A DNA stretch of 64,000 nucleotides, from contig NZ_JACIJC010000005.1 of NCBI RefSeq assembly GCF_014199215.1, forward strand, positions 434,001-498,000, given 5' to 3'. Shown here one piece after another: positions 19,412 to 28,101 of the stretch. This DNA comes from Sphingobium boeckii (GTDB taxonomy: Bacteria > Pseudomonadota > Alphaproteobacteria > Sphingomonadales > Sphingomonadaceae). Both the position numbers and the translations under genes were made by a program. The notes under the pieces are model-generated. The model made no database searches, was not told the origin of the DNA, and saw only the letters and a list, made by a program, of their open reading frames with translations. Position 1 is the stretch's first letter, and the number at the start of each line of letters is the position of its first letter.

Positions 19412-21580
19412 CTAGCGCCGCCGCCTAAGGCTGAGCTTGGGCACCGCATCGCTGTTGCGCAGCGATGCGCCGCGGCCGGAGAGCGACGGATTGGTCATGA
19501 AATAGCGGTGCAGGTTAAACGGCCGGTCGCCCGGATCGAACCGCTGATATTCGCCGTCCGGCTCCAATTCCCAGCTCTGCTCATTATCCAGCAGATTGGC
19601 GAGCATCACCTGATCCATCACCTGATCATGCACCGTGCGATTCTCGATCGGCAGCATATATTCCACGCGGCGGTCGAAATTGCGCGGCATCCAGTCCGCC
19701 GAGGAAATATAGAGTTTCGCCCCGTCATTGGGCAATTCCTTGCCATTGCCGAACGCCCAGATGCGGCTGTGCTCCAGAAAGCGCCCGATCACCGATTTGA
19801 CGCGGATATGCTCGGACATGCCGGGCACGCCGGGACGCAGACAGCAAATGCCGCGGATGATGAGATCGATCTGCACCCCCGCATTGCTCGCCTCGTACAG
19901 CTTTTCGATGATCGCGGGATCAACCAGCGAATTCATCTTGGCCCAGAGCGCGCCGGGCCGGCCTTCGCGGACATGCGCGATCTCCGCATCGATCAATTCG
20001 CACAGCCGCGTGCGCAGCCCCTTGGGCGACATGGAGAGCATTTCGAGCCCGGTCGGCTCCACATAACCGGTGATGTAATTGAAGATCTGCGCCGCATCGC
20101 GGCCCGCGCGCGGATCAGCGGTGAAGAAGCTCAGATCGGTATAGATGCGCGCGGTGACGGGATGATAATTGCCCGTGCCGAAGTGGCAATAGGTGCGGTA
20201 AGCCCCGTTCTCCCGGCGCACCACCATCGAAATTTTCGCATGGGTCTTCCAGTCGATAAAGCCGTAGACCACCTGAACGCCAGCGCGTTCCAATGCCGAG
20301 GCCCAGAGCAGATTCTGCTCCTCATCGAACCGCGCCTTCAATTCCACCACCGCGGTGACGGATTTGCCCGCCTCGGCCGCATCGCACAGCGCTTTGATCA
20401 CGGCGGATTGCTTGCCCGCGCGATACAGAGTCTGCTTGATCGCCACCACATCGGGATCGCCCGCTGCCTGTTTCAAAAAGGCGAGCACCACCTCGAATGT
20501 CTCATAGGGATGATGCACCACGATATCCTTGGCGCGGATCGCGGCAAAACAGTCCCCTGCATGTTCGCGGATTCGCTCGGGAAAGCGCGGGGCATAAGGA
20601 ATGAATTTCAGATCGGGTCGATCCTCGTCCACCAACTGCTCAAGCTCGCCAATGCCCAGAAAACCGGCGGTTTCGGTGATCAGCGCGTCGCTGCCGCCCA
20701 GCTCCAATTTGACCAGCGCCTCCACCTGGGGCGTCATCCCGCTTTCCAGCTTGAGACGGATCACCCGGCCCCGCCGCCGCCGCTTGATCGCGCTACGGAA
20801 ATGGCGGACCAGATCTTCGGCCTCTTCCTCGATTTCAAGATCGCTGTCGCGGATGATGCGGAACGCGCCCGATCCCATCACTTCATAGCCCGGAAAGAGC
20901 ATTCCCGAAAAACGGCGCAGCATCGTCTCCATCGAGACATAGCGCGCGGCCTCGCCCGGCATCCGCACGAAGCGCGGGATGGTGGCGGGCACCATCAGCA
21001 GTTCGCGGATATTCTCCCCATCCGATTTGCGCTTGAGATCGAAAATCACGCTCAGCCCCTTATTGGGGATGAAGGGAAAGGGATGCGCCGGATCGAGCGC
21101 CTGCGGCGTGAGGATCGGAAAGATCTGATCACGGAAATGAATCTGCAGCCAATCCGCCGCGTCGCCATCGATATCGTCGACGCCCAGCACATTGATATCG
21201 GCCGCGCCCAATTCATCGCGGATAGAGAGCCAGATGCGCTGCTGTTCGCCCATCAGCCGGTCCGCCTGCACCGCGATCTCTGCGAGTTGCTGAGACACGG
21301 TCATGCCGTCCGCCGAGCGCTGCTCGACATCCTGCAATTGCTGGCCCTTCAGGCCCGCGACGCGGACCATGAAGAACTCATCGAGATTGTTGCCCGAAAT
21401 GGAAAGGAAGCGGAGCCGCTCAAGCAACGGATGCGCGCGATTGGTCGCTTCCTCCAGCACGCGGCGATTGAAGGCGAGCCAGCTCAGCTCGCGGTTGAAA
21501 TAGCGTCCTACCGTTTGCGCCGGAGCGTCGAGATCGTCGTCATTGGTCGGGTGGATCGGTAGGAGATTGCTGCTCATCAT
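19412..21580 (-). CDS. ppk1: Polyphosphate kinase 1
   Basis: 722 residues, the standard length. It makes inorganic polyphosphate from ATP reversibly, at the membrane. N-domain: YFNRELSWLAFNRRVLEEA. Catalytic domains: VVAIKQTLYRAGKQSAVIKALCDAAEAGKSVTAVVELKARFDE, then THAKISMVVRRE, whose His447 is the expected autophosphorylated residue, and HFGTGNYHPVTARIYTDLSFFT. It starts 18 bases after the hdaA stop and continues into ppx. Confidence 0.97.
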   Translation of the reverse strand: MMSSNLLPIHPTNDDDLDAPAQTVGRYFNRELSWLAFNRRVLEEATNRAHPLLERLRFLSISGNNLDEFFMVRVAGLKGQQLQDVEQRSADGMTVSQQLAEIAVQADRLMGEQQRIWLSIRDELGAADINVLGVDDIDGDAADWLQIHFRDQIFPILTPQALDPAHPFPFIPNKGLSVIFDLKRKSDGENIRELLMVPATIPRFVRMPGEAARYVSMETMLRRFSGMLFPGYEVMGSGAFRIIRDSDLEIEEEAEDLVRHFRSAIKRRRRGRVIRLKLESGMTPQVEALVKLELGGSDALITETAGFLGIGELEQLVDEDRPDLKFIPYAPRFPERIREHAGDCFAAIRAKDIVVHHPYETFEVVLAFLKQAAGDPDVVAIKQTLYRAGKQSAVIKALCDAAEAGKSVTAVVELKARFDEEQNLLWASALERAGVQVVYGFIDWKTHAKISMVVRRENGAYRTYCHFGTGNYHPVTARIYTDLSFFTADPRAGRDAAQIFNYITGYVEPTGLEMLSMSPKGLRTRLCELIDAEIAHVREGRPGALWAKMNSLVDPAIIEKLYEASNAGVQIDLIIRGICCLRPGVPGMSEHIRVKSVIGRFLEHSRIWAFGNGKELPNDGAKLYISSADWMPRNFDRRVEYMLPIENRTVHDQVMDQVMLANLLDNEQSWELEPDGEYQRFDPGDRPFNLHRYFMTNPSLSGRGASLRNSDAVPKLSLRRRR

Positions 21581-21598
21581 CCCCTTTTAGACGAATTT

Positions 21599-22207
21599 CT
21601 ATGACTCGTCGATGACGCCCATCTCCGCCAGCACCTGTTTTGCCAGCGGAATGCCGATCTTGACGCGCTGCGCCAGCGCCGCCTGATCGACCATGTCGAT
21701 GAAGCGCAGCACCGCGACGAAGCTCCGCTCGATCCGCGCGACGACGAAGCTGCGAAATTCCGGTCGGGTGAACACGCCCCGCGCAGCCAACTGCTTTTCG
21801 ATCAGAAGATCGATGAGCACGTCATCGGGTTCTTCAAGACGGATCGCGGGCGTGGCCGAGAGGCGCGAGCGCAGATCGGCGAGGCGCGGCTTCCATTCGG
21901 GCGGCGCTCGATGGGAGACGATGAGCAGCGGATGGCGCGTTTCCTGCGCCGTGTTCCACGCATGGAAGATGCGCTCCTCCGATTGATCTTCGGCATTGTC
22001 GATCAATGTGCCGCCAGATTTCAGCACGAAGATGCGCGCGAGCAGGCTCCGCCCCGATTTGCGCGGCCCTGTGAGCAAGGTCGCCCAGACCGGCCAGGTG
22101 CCAAGATGCTCGAGATGCTTGACTGCGGCTGCGTTGGAGCTGCTGACGATGAAATCCGCATCCGTTTCGTCCGCCGGCCAATCGAGTGGCAGCGCGATCT
22201 GGCTCAT
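21599..22207 (-). CDS. hdaA: HdaA-like DnaA-related replication regulator
   Basis: 202 residues from ATG 22207. The start MSQIALPLDWPA includes the QIALPL sequence, the clamp-binding motif found at the start of Hda proteins that promotes DnaA-ATP hydrolysis at the sliding clamp. A AAA+-like core follows with LLTGPRKSGRSLLARIF, a C-terminal lid and arginine-containing helices (RLSATPAIRLEEPDD). The Walker A lysine is replaced by Arg (GPRKSGRS). It lies 5 bases after the DUF2066-like gene and 18 before ppk1. Confidence 0.85.
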   Translation of the reverse strand: MSQIALPLDWPADETDADFIVSSSNAAAVKHLEHLGTWPVWATLLTGPRKSGRSLLARIFVLKSGGTLIDNAEDQSEERIFHAWNTAQETRHPLLIVSHRAPPEWKPRLADLRSRLSATPAIRLEEPDDVLIDLLIEKQLAARGVFTRPEFRSFVVARIERSFVAVLRFIDMVDQAALAQRVKIGIPLAKQVLAEMGVIDES

Positions 22208-22212
22208 TGCGA

Positions 22213-23481
22213 TCAGCCGCCCGTCACATTGTCGCCCGCGGGCGGTGTGGACGGTGCGGGCGCGCGGCGGATGCGCAGATTGCCGCCCGATTCCTCCACA
22301 CGCCATCCGCGCGCCGCAAGCGCCGAACGCAGCGCGGCGAGATCACCGGCATAGGTGACGCGCATCACTGAATAACCGCCGATGGCCAGGCTGGTGGTCT
22401 GCGCGCCGCCGATGCCGGGTACGCCGCGCACCGCGCTCTCGCCGCGGGTGACCGATCCTGCATCGGGTGTTTCGAACTGGATGATGACAGAGGTGCTGCC
22501 AGCCGCTGGATTCAGGGGATTCTCCGCACCCGGCAGGGCTTCTTCCAGCACGCCTTCTTCTTCCTCCAGCGTATCGGGATCGACCGGCTGCTCGATGATC
22601 AGGGTGGCGTCGGGCCGCAATTGACCGCTCGCCTGCGCTTGCGAATAGGTCTCGTCCATCCGGCGCACGCCCTCATCCAGCATTGGGCCAAGCCCTGCCG
22701 CCGTATCGGTGCGCAAGGTGAAGCGGGTCAACACCTTGTCGTCCGGGCCGTAACAGGCTGTAAAATAACCGATCACCGGGCCGCCCGGCCATTGCCGTTC
22801 GATCCGCACCTTGGGGCTGAGCACGTCCGCCGCACCATATTGATCGAGCAGGGCGCGCCACCACACACGGCTGCGGCGGCTGACCTGCCCGGCGTTCAGC
22901 AGCAGCGAATCGGGGCCAGTGCCGCGCGGCCGCACATAATCGATCGATCCGCTGCCCGCGCGGAAGCGTGCCCAGGCCGCCTGCCATTCGGTGTCCGCAA
23001 AGGTCTGCGCGCGCCCGCCCGACCATTGCAGGGGAATCACCAGCAGCGGCAAGGAGCGCGCAACCCCGCCGCCCACGCCCAGAATCTGTCCGGCGCGGGC
23101 ACGATCGAAGAGGATCCCGAGCTTGGCAATATAGCGATTAGGCCCGATCTGCTCGTTTTCGATCTCAATTCCGGTCACGATCGAATCGAGCGCGCTGTCA
23201 GACAGCGCGGGCACGCCGGTGCCGGCATGATATTTGCCCCAGAGCAGACGCCAGGCCTTGCGCTGCGCCACGCGCCATCCGCCAAAGCGCGCGGCGTCGG
23301 CGGTTTTGCCATAAACATCGACGGTTACGCCCGTCACTTCGAAGCTGCCCGACGTGTCGATCGGCGCTATACCGCGCACGCCGCTTTCGATCTGGGCGAC
23401 CACGATCGCACTGGCACCGCCGAGGAGGGCAAGGCCGAGCAGGATCGGAAACGGGCGAAAAAGGCGTTTGGGGACAGTCAC
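22213..23481 (-). CDS. Exported DUF2066-like protein
   Basis: 422 residues from a GTG with AAGGA 4 bases upstream. An N-terminal hydrophobic segment ([16 protein letters not shown]) is a signal peptide or membrane anchor. The region [19 protein letters not shown]...[35 protein letters not shown] resembles the DUF2066 family as I remember it. The order purM / DUF2066 / hda also occurs in gammaproteobacteria, which supports the call. The C-terminal region is Pro/Gly/Ser rich and acidic ([15 protein letters not shown]), ending in a domain about 60 residues long. The function is unknown. Confidence 0.72.
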   Translation of the reverse strand: MTVPKRLFRPFPILLGLALLGGASAIVVAQIESGVRGIAPIDTSGSFEVTGVTVDVYGKTADAARFGGWRVAQRKAWRLLWGKYHAGTGVPALSDSALDSIVTGIEIENEQIGPNRYIAKLGILFDRARAGQILGVGGGVARSLPLLVIPLQWSGGRAQTFADTEWQAAWARFRAGSGSIDYVRPRGTGPDSLLLNAGQVSRRSRVWWRALLDQYGAADVLSPKVRIERQWPGGPVIGYFTACYGPDDKVLTRFTLRTDTAAGLGPMLDEGVRRMDETYSQAQASGQLRPDATLIIEQPVDPDTLEEEEGVLEEALPGAENPLNPAAGSTSVIIQFETPDAGSVTRGESAVRGVPGIGGAQTTSLAIGGYSVMRVTYAGDLAALRSALAARGWRVEESGGNLRIRRAPAPSTPPAGDNVTGG

Positions 23482-23541
23482 GGCGTCCTTTTGACGAGTT
23501 GGGCGTGGAAATCCAAGCAGGATATGAGTAGGCGGCTTTGC

Positions 23542-24648
23542 ATGGTGAACAACACGCACAATCCCGAACCCTATACCTACGCCAAAGCGGGGGTCTCGAT
23601 CGCCCAGGGCAATGCACTCGTCAAGGCGATCGGCCCGATGGCGAAAGCCACGCGCCGCGCCGGGGCCAATGCCGAACTCGGCGGCTTCGGCGGCTTTTTC
23701 GATCTGAAGGCGGCGGGCTATAATGATCCGCTGCTGGTGGCGGCCAATGATGGTGTGGGCACCAAGCTCAAGCTGGCGATCGATCATGACCGGCATGACG
23801 GCGTGGGAATCGATCTGGTCGCGATGTGCGCCAATGATCTGATCGTCCAGGGGGCTGAACCGCTCTTCTTCCTTGATTATTATGCCACCGGAAAATTGGA
23901 GAGCGGCGTCGCCGAGCGCGTGATCGCCGGCATCGCCCAAGGCTGCATCCTGGCCGGCTGCGCGCTGATCGGCGGCGAAACCGCCGAAATGCCGGGCATG
24001 TATGCGCCGGGCGATTATGATCTGGCGGGCTTCTGCGTCGGGGCGGTGGAACGCGATCAGGCTCTGACCGGAAACCGCGTGGCCGCGGGCCAAGTGATTC
24101 TCGGGCTGGCTTCGTCGGGCGTGCATTCCAACGGTTTCTCGCTGGTGCGGCGTCTGGCCGAAGACAAGGGCTGGAAGATGGACCGCCCTGCCCTGTTCGA
24201 TCAGGACGTGATCCTGATCGACGCGCTGATGGCGCCAACGCGCATCTATGTGAAATCTCTGCTGCCCGAAATTCGCAACGGCACGATCAAGGCATTGGCG
24301 CACATCACCGGCGGCGGGCTGCTGGAAAATATCCCGCGTGTCCTCCCAGAGGGACTGCACGCGCATGTCGATGCTGCTGCTTGGGAACAGCCACGATTGA
24401 TGGCGTTTCTGCAGGCGCAGGGGCATATCGAGCCCGAGGAAATGGCGCGGACGTTCAATTGCGGGATCGGCATGGCGCTGGTGGTGGATGCAGTGGATGC
24501 CGCATCGGTGAAGCAGGCGCTCGAAGCCGCCGGCGAGATGGTGTTCGCGATCGGCCGGATCGAAGCGGGTGAGACCGGCTGCACGGTCTCCGGCCCTGAG
24601 GAATGCTGGAGCGCGCGCGCGCCGTGGAGCGCCACGCATAATGGGTGA
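23542..24648 (+). CDS. purM: Phosphoribosylformylglycinamidine cyclo-ligase
   Basis: 368 residues from ATG 23542, chosen for AGGCGG six bases upstream; ATG 23524 has its AGGA too close. The enzyme closes the imidazole ring to give AIR in purine synthesis. The glycine-rich N-terminus contains [15 protein letters not shown], then [48 protein letters not shown] and [18 protein letters not shown], all typical. It diverges from the DUF2066-like gene and is separated from purN by a palindromic repeat. Confidence 0.97.
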   Translation: MVNNTHNPEPYTYAKAGVSIAQGNALVKAIGPMAKATRRAGANAELGGFGGFFDLKAAGYNDPLLVAANDGVGTKLKLAIDHDRHDGVGIDLVAMCANDLIVQGAEPLFFLDYYATGKLESGVAERVIAGIAQGCILAGCALIGGETAEMPGMYAPGDYDLAGFCVGAVERDQALTGNRVAAGQVILGLASSGVHSNGFSLVRRLAEDKGWKMDRPALFDQDVILIDALMAPTRIYVKSLLPEIRNGTIKALAHITGGGLLENIPRVLPEGLHAHVDAAAWEQPRLMAFLQAQGHIEPEEMARTFNCGIGMALVVDAVDAASVKQALEAAGEMVFAIGRIEAGETGCTVSGPEECWSARAPWSATHNG

Positions 24649-24656
24649 CTTTTTGC

Positions 24657-24732
24657 CCCGTATGTCCCGAGCGAAGTCGAGGGACGCGAGGACACGCCGT
24701 GAGGTGTCTCGACTGCGCTCGACACGAACGGG
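24657..24732. repeat. Imperfect inverted repeat between purM and purN
   Basis: Arms 24657-24685 and 24704-24732 (29 bases each) are near complements of the GTCCCGAGCGAAGTCGAGGG family. It sits inside what should be a purM-purN transcript, so its hairpin may affect the relative amount of purN message. Confidence 0.8.
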
Positions 24733-24747
24733 TTTTGGGGCAAGGCA

Positions 24748-25347
24748 GTGATCAAAGCCCGCGTTGCCGTCCTTATCTCCGGTCGTGGCTCGAACATGGC
24801 GGCGCTGGTCTATGCGGCGAAGCGCGCGGATTGCCCGTTTGAGATCGTGCTGGTCGCGTCCAACGATCCCGAAGCAGAGGGACTGAAATTCGCCGCCGCC
24901 GAGGGCCTCCAGACCTATGCGCACAGCCATAAGGGCATGAAGCGCGCCGAATTCGATCATCTGATCGATGTCGCGCTGCGCGAGGCCGGTGCGGATTATG
25001 TGGCGCTCGCGGGCTATATGCGGCTGCTCTCGCCCGCATTCGTCGAGGGCTGGGCGGGCCGGATGCTCAATATCCATCCCTCGCTGCTGCCCAAATATAA
25101 GGGACTCGATACGCATGAGCGCGCCTTGGCCGCGGGCGATCAGGTCGCAGGCTGCTCGGTCCACGTCGTGACGGCCGAACTGGATGACGGCCCCGTGCTG
25201 GGTCAAACGGAGGTGGCCATCATCCCCGGCGACACGCCCGACACATTGGCGGCACGCATCCTGATCGCCGAGCACCAGCTTTATGCCCGCGTGCTGGCTG
25301 ATTTCGTGAGCCGCGGAACCGATCGGGACCGGCTGGAAATAGGATAG
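24748..25347 (+). CDS. purN: Phosphoribosylglycinamide formyltransferase
   Basis: 199 residues from a GTG start preceded by GGGG. It transfers a formyl group from 10-formyl-THF to GAR. Motifs: VAVLISGRGSNMAALV (phosphate binding, residues 6-21), MLNIHPSLLPKYKGLDTHERAL with the catalytic Asn and His, and HVVTAELDDGPVLGQ with the catalytic Asp. It is followed at once by a strong bidirectional terminator. Confidence 0.97.
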   Translation: MIKARVAVLISGRGSNMAALVYAAKRADCPFEIVLVASNDPEAEGLKFAAAEGLQTYAHSHKGMKRAEFDHLIDVALREAGADYVALAGYMRLLSPAFVEGWAGRMLNIHPSLLPKYKGLDTHERALAAGDQVAGCSVHVVTAELDDGPVLGQTEVAIIPGDTPDTLAARILIAEHQLYARVLADFVSRGTDRDRLEIG

Positions 25348-25360
25348 CCGCGCTGATCGA

Positions 25361-25396
25361 AAAATGGGCCGCCGGATCACTCCGGCGGCCCATTTT
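25361..25396. terminator. Bidirectional terminator between purN and ndk
   Basis: A perfect 16-bp stem, 25361-25376 with 25381-25396, around the tetraloop TCAC. Its GC-rich centre is flanked by A-run and T-run, so it works as a terminator on both strands for the convergent purN and ndk. Confidence 0.93.
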
Positions 25397-25411
25397 TTCA
25401 GCGCCCGTCAC

Positions 25412-25496
25412 CCGTTCGGGCTGAGCCTGTCGAAGCCTTCCACTCCTCTTGGATCGAAGCAGAAAAAGAATCCTTCGACAGGCTCAGGGCAAACGG
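25412..25496. repeat. Inverted repeat (CTTCGACAGGCTCAG type)
   Basis: Arms 25412-25435 and 25473-25496, 24 bases each and nearly complementary; same family as 14296-14385. It lies between the purN terminator and the ndk stop. Confidence 0.8.
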
Positions 25497-25504
25497 AGAT
25501 GGTT

Positions 25505-25927
25505 TCAGCCGACCAGTTCTTCCGGCTTGAAGAAATAGGCGATCTCGATCGCTGCATTCTCGTCGCTGTCCGAACCATGGACCGAATTGGCTTCGATCGA
25601 TTCGGCCAGTTCCTTGCGGATCGTGCCGGCGTCGGCATTTTCGGGGTTAGTGGCACCCATGATGTCGCGGTTGCGCTGGACGGCGTTTTCGCCTTCCAGC
25701 ACCTGCACGACGACCGGGCCGGAGATCATGAAGCTGACCAGATCGTTGAAGAAGGGACGCTCGCTATGCACGGCGTAAAAGCCTTCGGCCTGTTCCTTGG
25801 TCATCTGGATGCGCTTGGAGGCGACGACGCGGAGGCCCGCTTCTTCCAGCATCTTGGTGACCGCGCCGGTCAGGTTGCGACGCGTGGCGTCGGGCTTGAT
25901 GATCGAGAATGTGCGATTTGCGGCCAT
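25505..25927 (-). CDS. ndk: Nucleoside diphosphate kinase
   Basis: 140 residues from [18 protein letters not shown]. Transfers the gamma-phosphate of ATP to NDPs through a phosphohistidine. The signature NSVHGSDS gives catalytic His117, and KPDA, the Kpn-loop region and the C-terminal YFFKPEELV are intact. Three upstream in-frame codons (MTAM) were not used. It is the last gene of a minus-strand group with holC and pepA, with an 80-base gap before it. Confidence 0.98.
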   Translation of the reverse strand: MAANRTFSIIKPDATRRNLTGAVTKMLEEAGLRVVASKRIQMTKEQAEGFYAVHSERPFFNDLVSFMISGPVVVQVLEGENAVQRNRDIMGATNPENADAGTIRKELAESIEANSVHGSDSDENAAIEIAYFFKPEELVG

Positions 25928-26007
25928 AGCCGTCACAGCTCCATATATTAGGATGGTTGGGGGATAGATCGCGGTCCCTTTAGCCGCGCTTCATGAAACC
26001 CGCAAGA

Positions 26008-26448
26008 TCAGGCCATCTGGCTCCATTTGCCATCATCATCCAGCGCCCAGTAACGCCGCTCCACGCCTTCGCGATCGTTGAGGCCACGCCACGCTGCCCG
26101 CGCGGCTTCCACCGTTTCGCCATCGAAGAAATGAAAGGCGCGATCGAAGTCCAGCGCCTGATCGCGCCATTGTCCGTCGATGAGCGCGATATTGCGCGCG
26201 CCATTGGGGGCTTCGGGCGTGAAAGAGAGCAGGATCGGCTGGCCTGCATCATCCACGCCGTCGGCAATGGCGTGCGGCAGGAAGGAGTCGGGCTTCCATC
26301 CCCAGAGTGCGTTGTCGAGCAGCGCCAGTTGCGCTTCGATACCAGACACCACCAGCAGCCGCGCGCCGCTTTCCACCAGCCTTTCGGCGATCCGCGGCAG
26401 CACCTGCTCCACCGGACGGCTTCCAAGCTGATAGAAATCGACCTGCAT
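26008..26448 (-). CDS. holC: DNA polymerase III subunit chi
   Basis: 146 residues starting MQVDFYQLGSRPVEQVLPRIAERL, the usual beginning of HolC. Chi links the clamp loader to SSB at the fork. Visible are LLVVSGIEAQLALLDNALWGWKPDSFLPHAIA and the RNIALIDG region, with a C-terminal RYWALDDDGKW characteristic of chi. It starts 5 bases after the pepA stop, an arrangement also known in gammaproteobacteria (pepA-holC). Confidence 0.93.
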   Translation of the reverse strand: MQVDFYQLGSRPVEQVLPRIAERLVESGARLLVVSGIEAQLALLDNALWGWKPDSFLPHAIADGVDDAGQPILLSFTPEAPNGARNIALIDGQWRDQALDFDRAFHFFDGETVEAARAAWRGLNDREGVERRYWALDDDGKWSQMA

Positions 26449-26453
26449 TTCGC

Positions 26454-27929
26454 TTACTTTTCGAAATTGTCCGCGATGAAGCGATTGAGCAGGCGCACGC
26501 CATAGCCAGTCGCGCCCTTGTCCCACACGGGGCCGGGCTTGTCCGCCCAGACCATGCCTGCGATATCGAGATGCGCCCATTTCACGCCCTCCTCCACGAA
26601 GCGCTGGAGGAATTGCGCGGCGGTGATGGACCCCGCCCCCTTCGCACCGACATTCTTCATGTCCGCGATCGGCGAGTCGATCAGCTTGTTATAGGCGTCG
26701 GACAGCGGCATCCGCCACAAGGGGTCGCCCGCAGCCTTGCCAGCCTCCATCAGGGATTCGGCGAGCGCGTCGTCATTCGCGAAGATGCCGGCATATTCGG
26801 TGCCCAGCGACACGATGATCGCGCCGGTGAGCGTGGCAAGATCGACCAGGAATTTCGGCTTATATTTGCGCTGCACCCAGGTCATCGCGTCGCACAGCAC
26901 GAGGCGGCCTTCCGCGTCGGTGTTGATCACCTCGATCGTCTGGCCGGACATGGATGTCACCACATCGCCGGGCCGCTGCGCCAGGCCATCGGGCATATTC
27001 TCTACAAGACCGCAAATGCCGATGACATGCACCTTGGCCTTGCGCGCTGCGAGCGCCTTCATCGTGCCGGCGACCGCACCTGCGCCGCCCATATCCCATT
27101 TCATGTCTTCCATGCCGGCGGCAGGCTTGATCGAGATACCGCCGGTGTCGAAGGTCACCCCCTTGCCCACCAGCGCCACGGGCGTCTTTTCAGTGCCCCC
27201 GGTGCCATCCCAGCGCAATGCCAGCAGCCGCGCAGGCCGGGCCGAGCCGAGCGACACCCCGAGCAGCGATCCCATGCCCAGCTTTTCCATCGCGGGTTCA
27301 TCGAGAATCTCGATCTCCACGCCCAGCTCCGCCAGATGCTGGCACCGTTCCACGAAGCTTTCGGGATAAATGATGTTCGCAGGCTCGGTGACGAGCGTGC
27401 GGGTAAACATCACGCCTTCTGCAAGCGCTGCATAGCTTTCCCAAGCTTTCAGCGCCGCCGCGCCGCCACCGACGATCACGATCTCTTCAAGCGTCGGTTT
27501 GGATTTTGCGGGCAGCTTGGTGCGATAGATGTCATGGCGCCAGCCACGCAGAAGCGCGCCGAATGCCAGCCGCGCCGCTTCGTCCCCTGTGGCCACGGCG
27601 GCCGAAAGGTCGACGACCAGCGTCTTTTCACCGGACACCAGCAACCGTGCCGTCAGGGCACCGCCCACACGCTCCCATGCCAGCGCATCGGGCTTTTCGC
27701 CCAGGCCCACCAGTACCACCCGGCGGGTACCCTGGCCCGCGGGCACCATTGTTTCCGCCGTCGCCGCCGCATCGCCTTCGAAGCGCGCCGCCTTGGCCGC
27801 GGCAGCCGCGAGCACGACGCCCCCGGCCTCGACACCGGGCAGGGTCGCCGGGAAATCAGCGCCCTTGCGCAGAGGCAGAGCAAGCGCAAATGCGCCTTCG
27901 GGCTGGCTGTCGGCAAAGATGATCCGCAT
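26454..27929 (-). CDS. pepA: Leucyl aminopeptidase (M17)
   Basis: 491 residues from MRIIFADSQPEGAF; longer in-frame starts reach into the lptD promoter region and were rejected. The two-metal active site is intact: GKGVTFDTGGISIKP (metal-binding Lys and Asp), KWDMGGAGAV, and the M17 signature NTDAEGRL at residues 336-343. It removes N-terminal residues from peptides, probably as a hexamer. Divergent from lptD; holC follows closely. Confidence 0.97.
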   Translation of the reverse strand: MRIIFADSQPEGAFALALPLRKGADFPATLPGVEAGGVVLAAAAAKAARFEGDAAATAETMVPAGQGTRRVVLVGLGEKPDALAWERVGGALTARLLVSGEKTLVVDLSAAVATGDEAARLAFGALLRGWRHDIYRTKLPAKSKPTLEEIVIVGGGAAALKAWESYAALAEGVMFTRTLVTEPANIIYPESFVERCQHLAELGVEIEILDEPAMEKLGMGSLLGVSLGSARPARLLALRWDGTGGTEKTPVALVGKGVTFDTGGISIKPAAGMEDMKWDMGGAGAVAGTMKALAARKAKVHVIGICGLVENMPDGLAQRPGDVVTSMSGQTIEVINTDAEGRLVLCDAMTWVQRKYKPKFLVDLATLTGAIIVSLGTEYAGIFANDDALAESLMEAGKAAGDPLWRMPLSDAYNKLIDSPIADMKNVGAKGAGSITAAQFLQRFVEEGVKWAHLDIAGMVWADKPGPVWDKGATGYGVRLLNRFIADNFEK

Positions 27930-28101
27930 CGGGAGAAGCGCCTTTCTGGGACACGTAATGAGAGAGGATGGGCGGCTTACTAGGCCAGCCGTGCGCAAAC
28001 GGCAAAACAGGAATTTGCGCACTGCGTTCACCCGTGTTGCAGCCGCGCGTTTCCGGTGCGATATGCGGGCGGCCCAGGGCCATGCCGGATTGCAGGATCA
28101 A

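Noticed and set aside
19508-21562. 684-codon plus-strand open frame opposite ppk1
   Set aside because: Covers almost exactly ppk1 in antisense, a known artefact at high GC; no family features.
23482-25380. Upstream extension of the DUF2066-like reading frame across purM and purN
   Set aside because: The extra 630 codons are antisense to purM and purN. The GTG at 23481 with AAGGA upstream and a signal peptide marks the real start.
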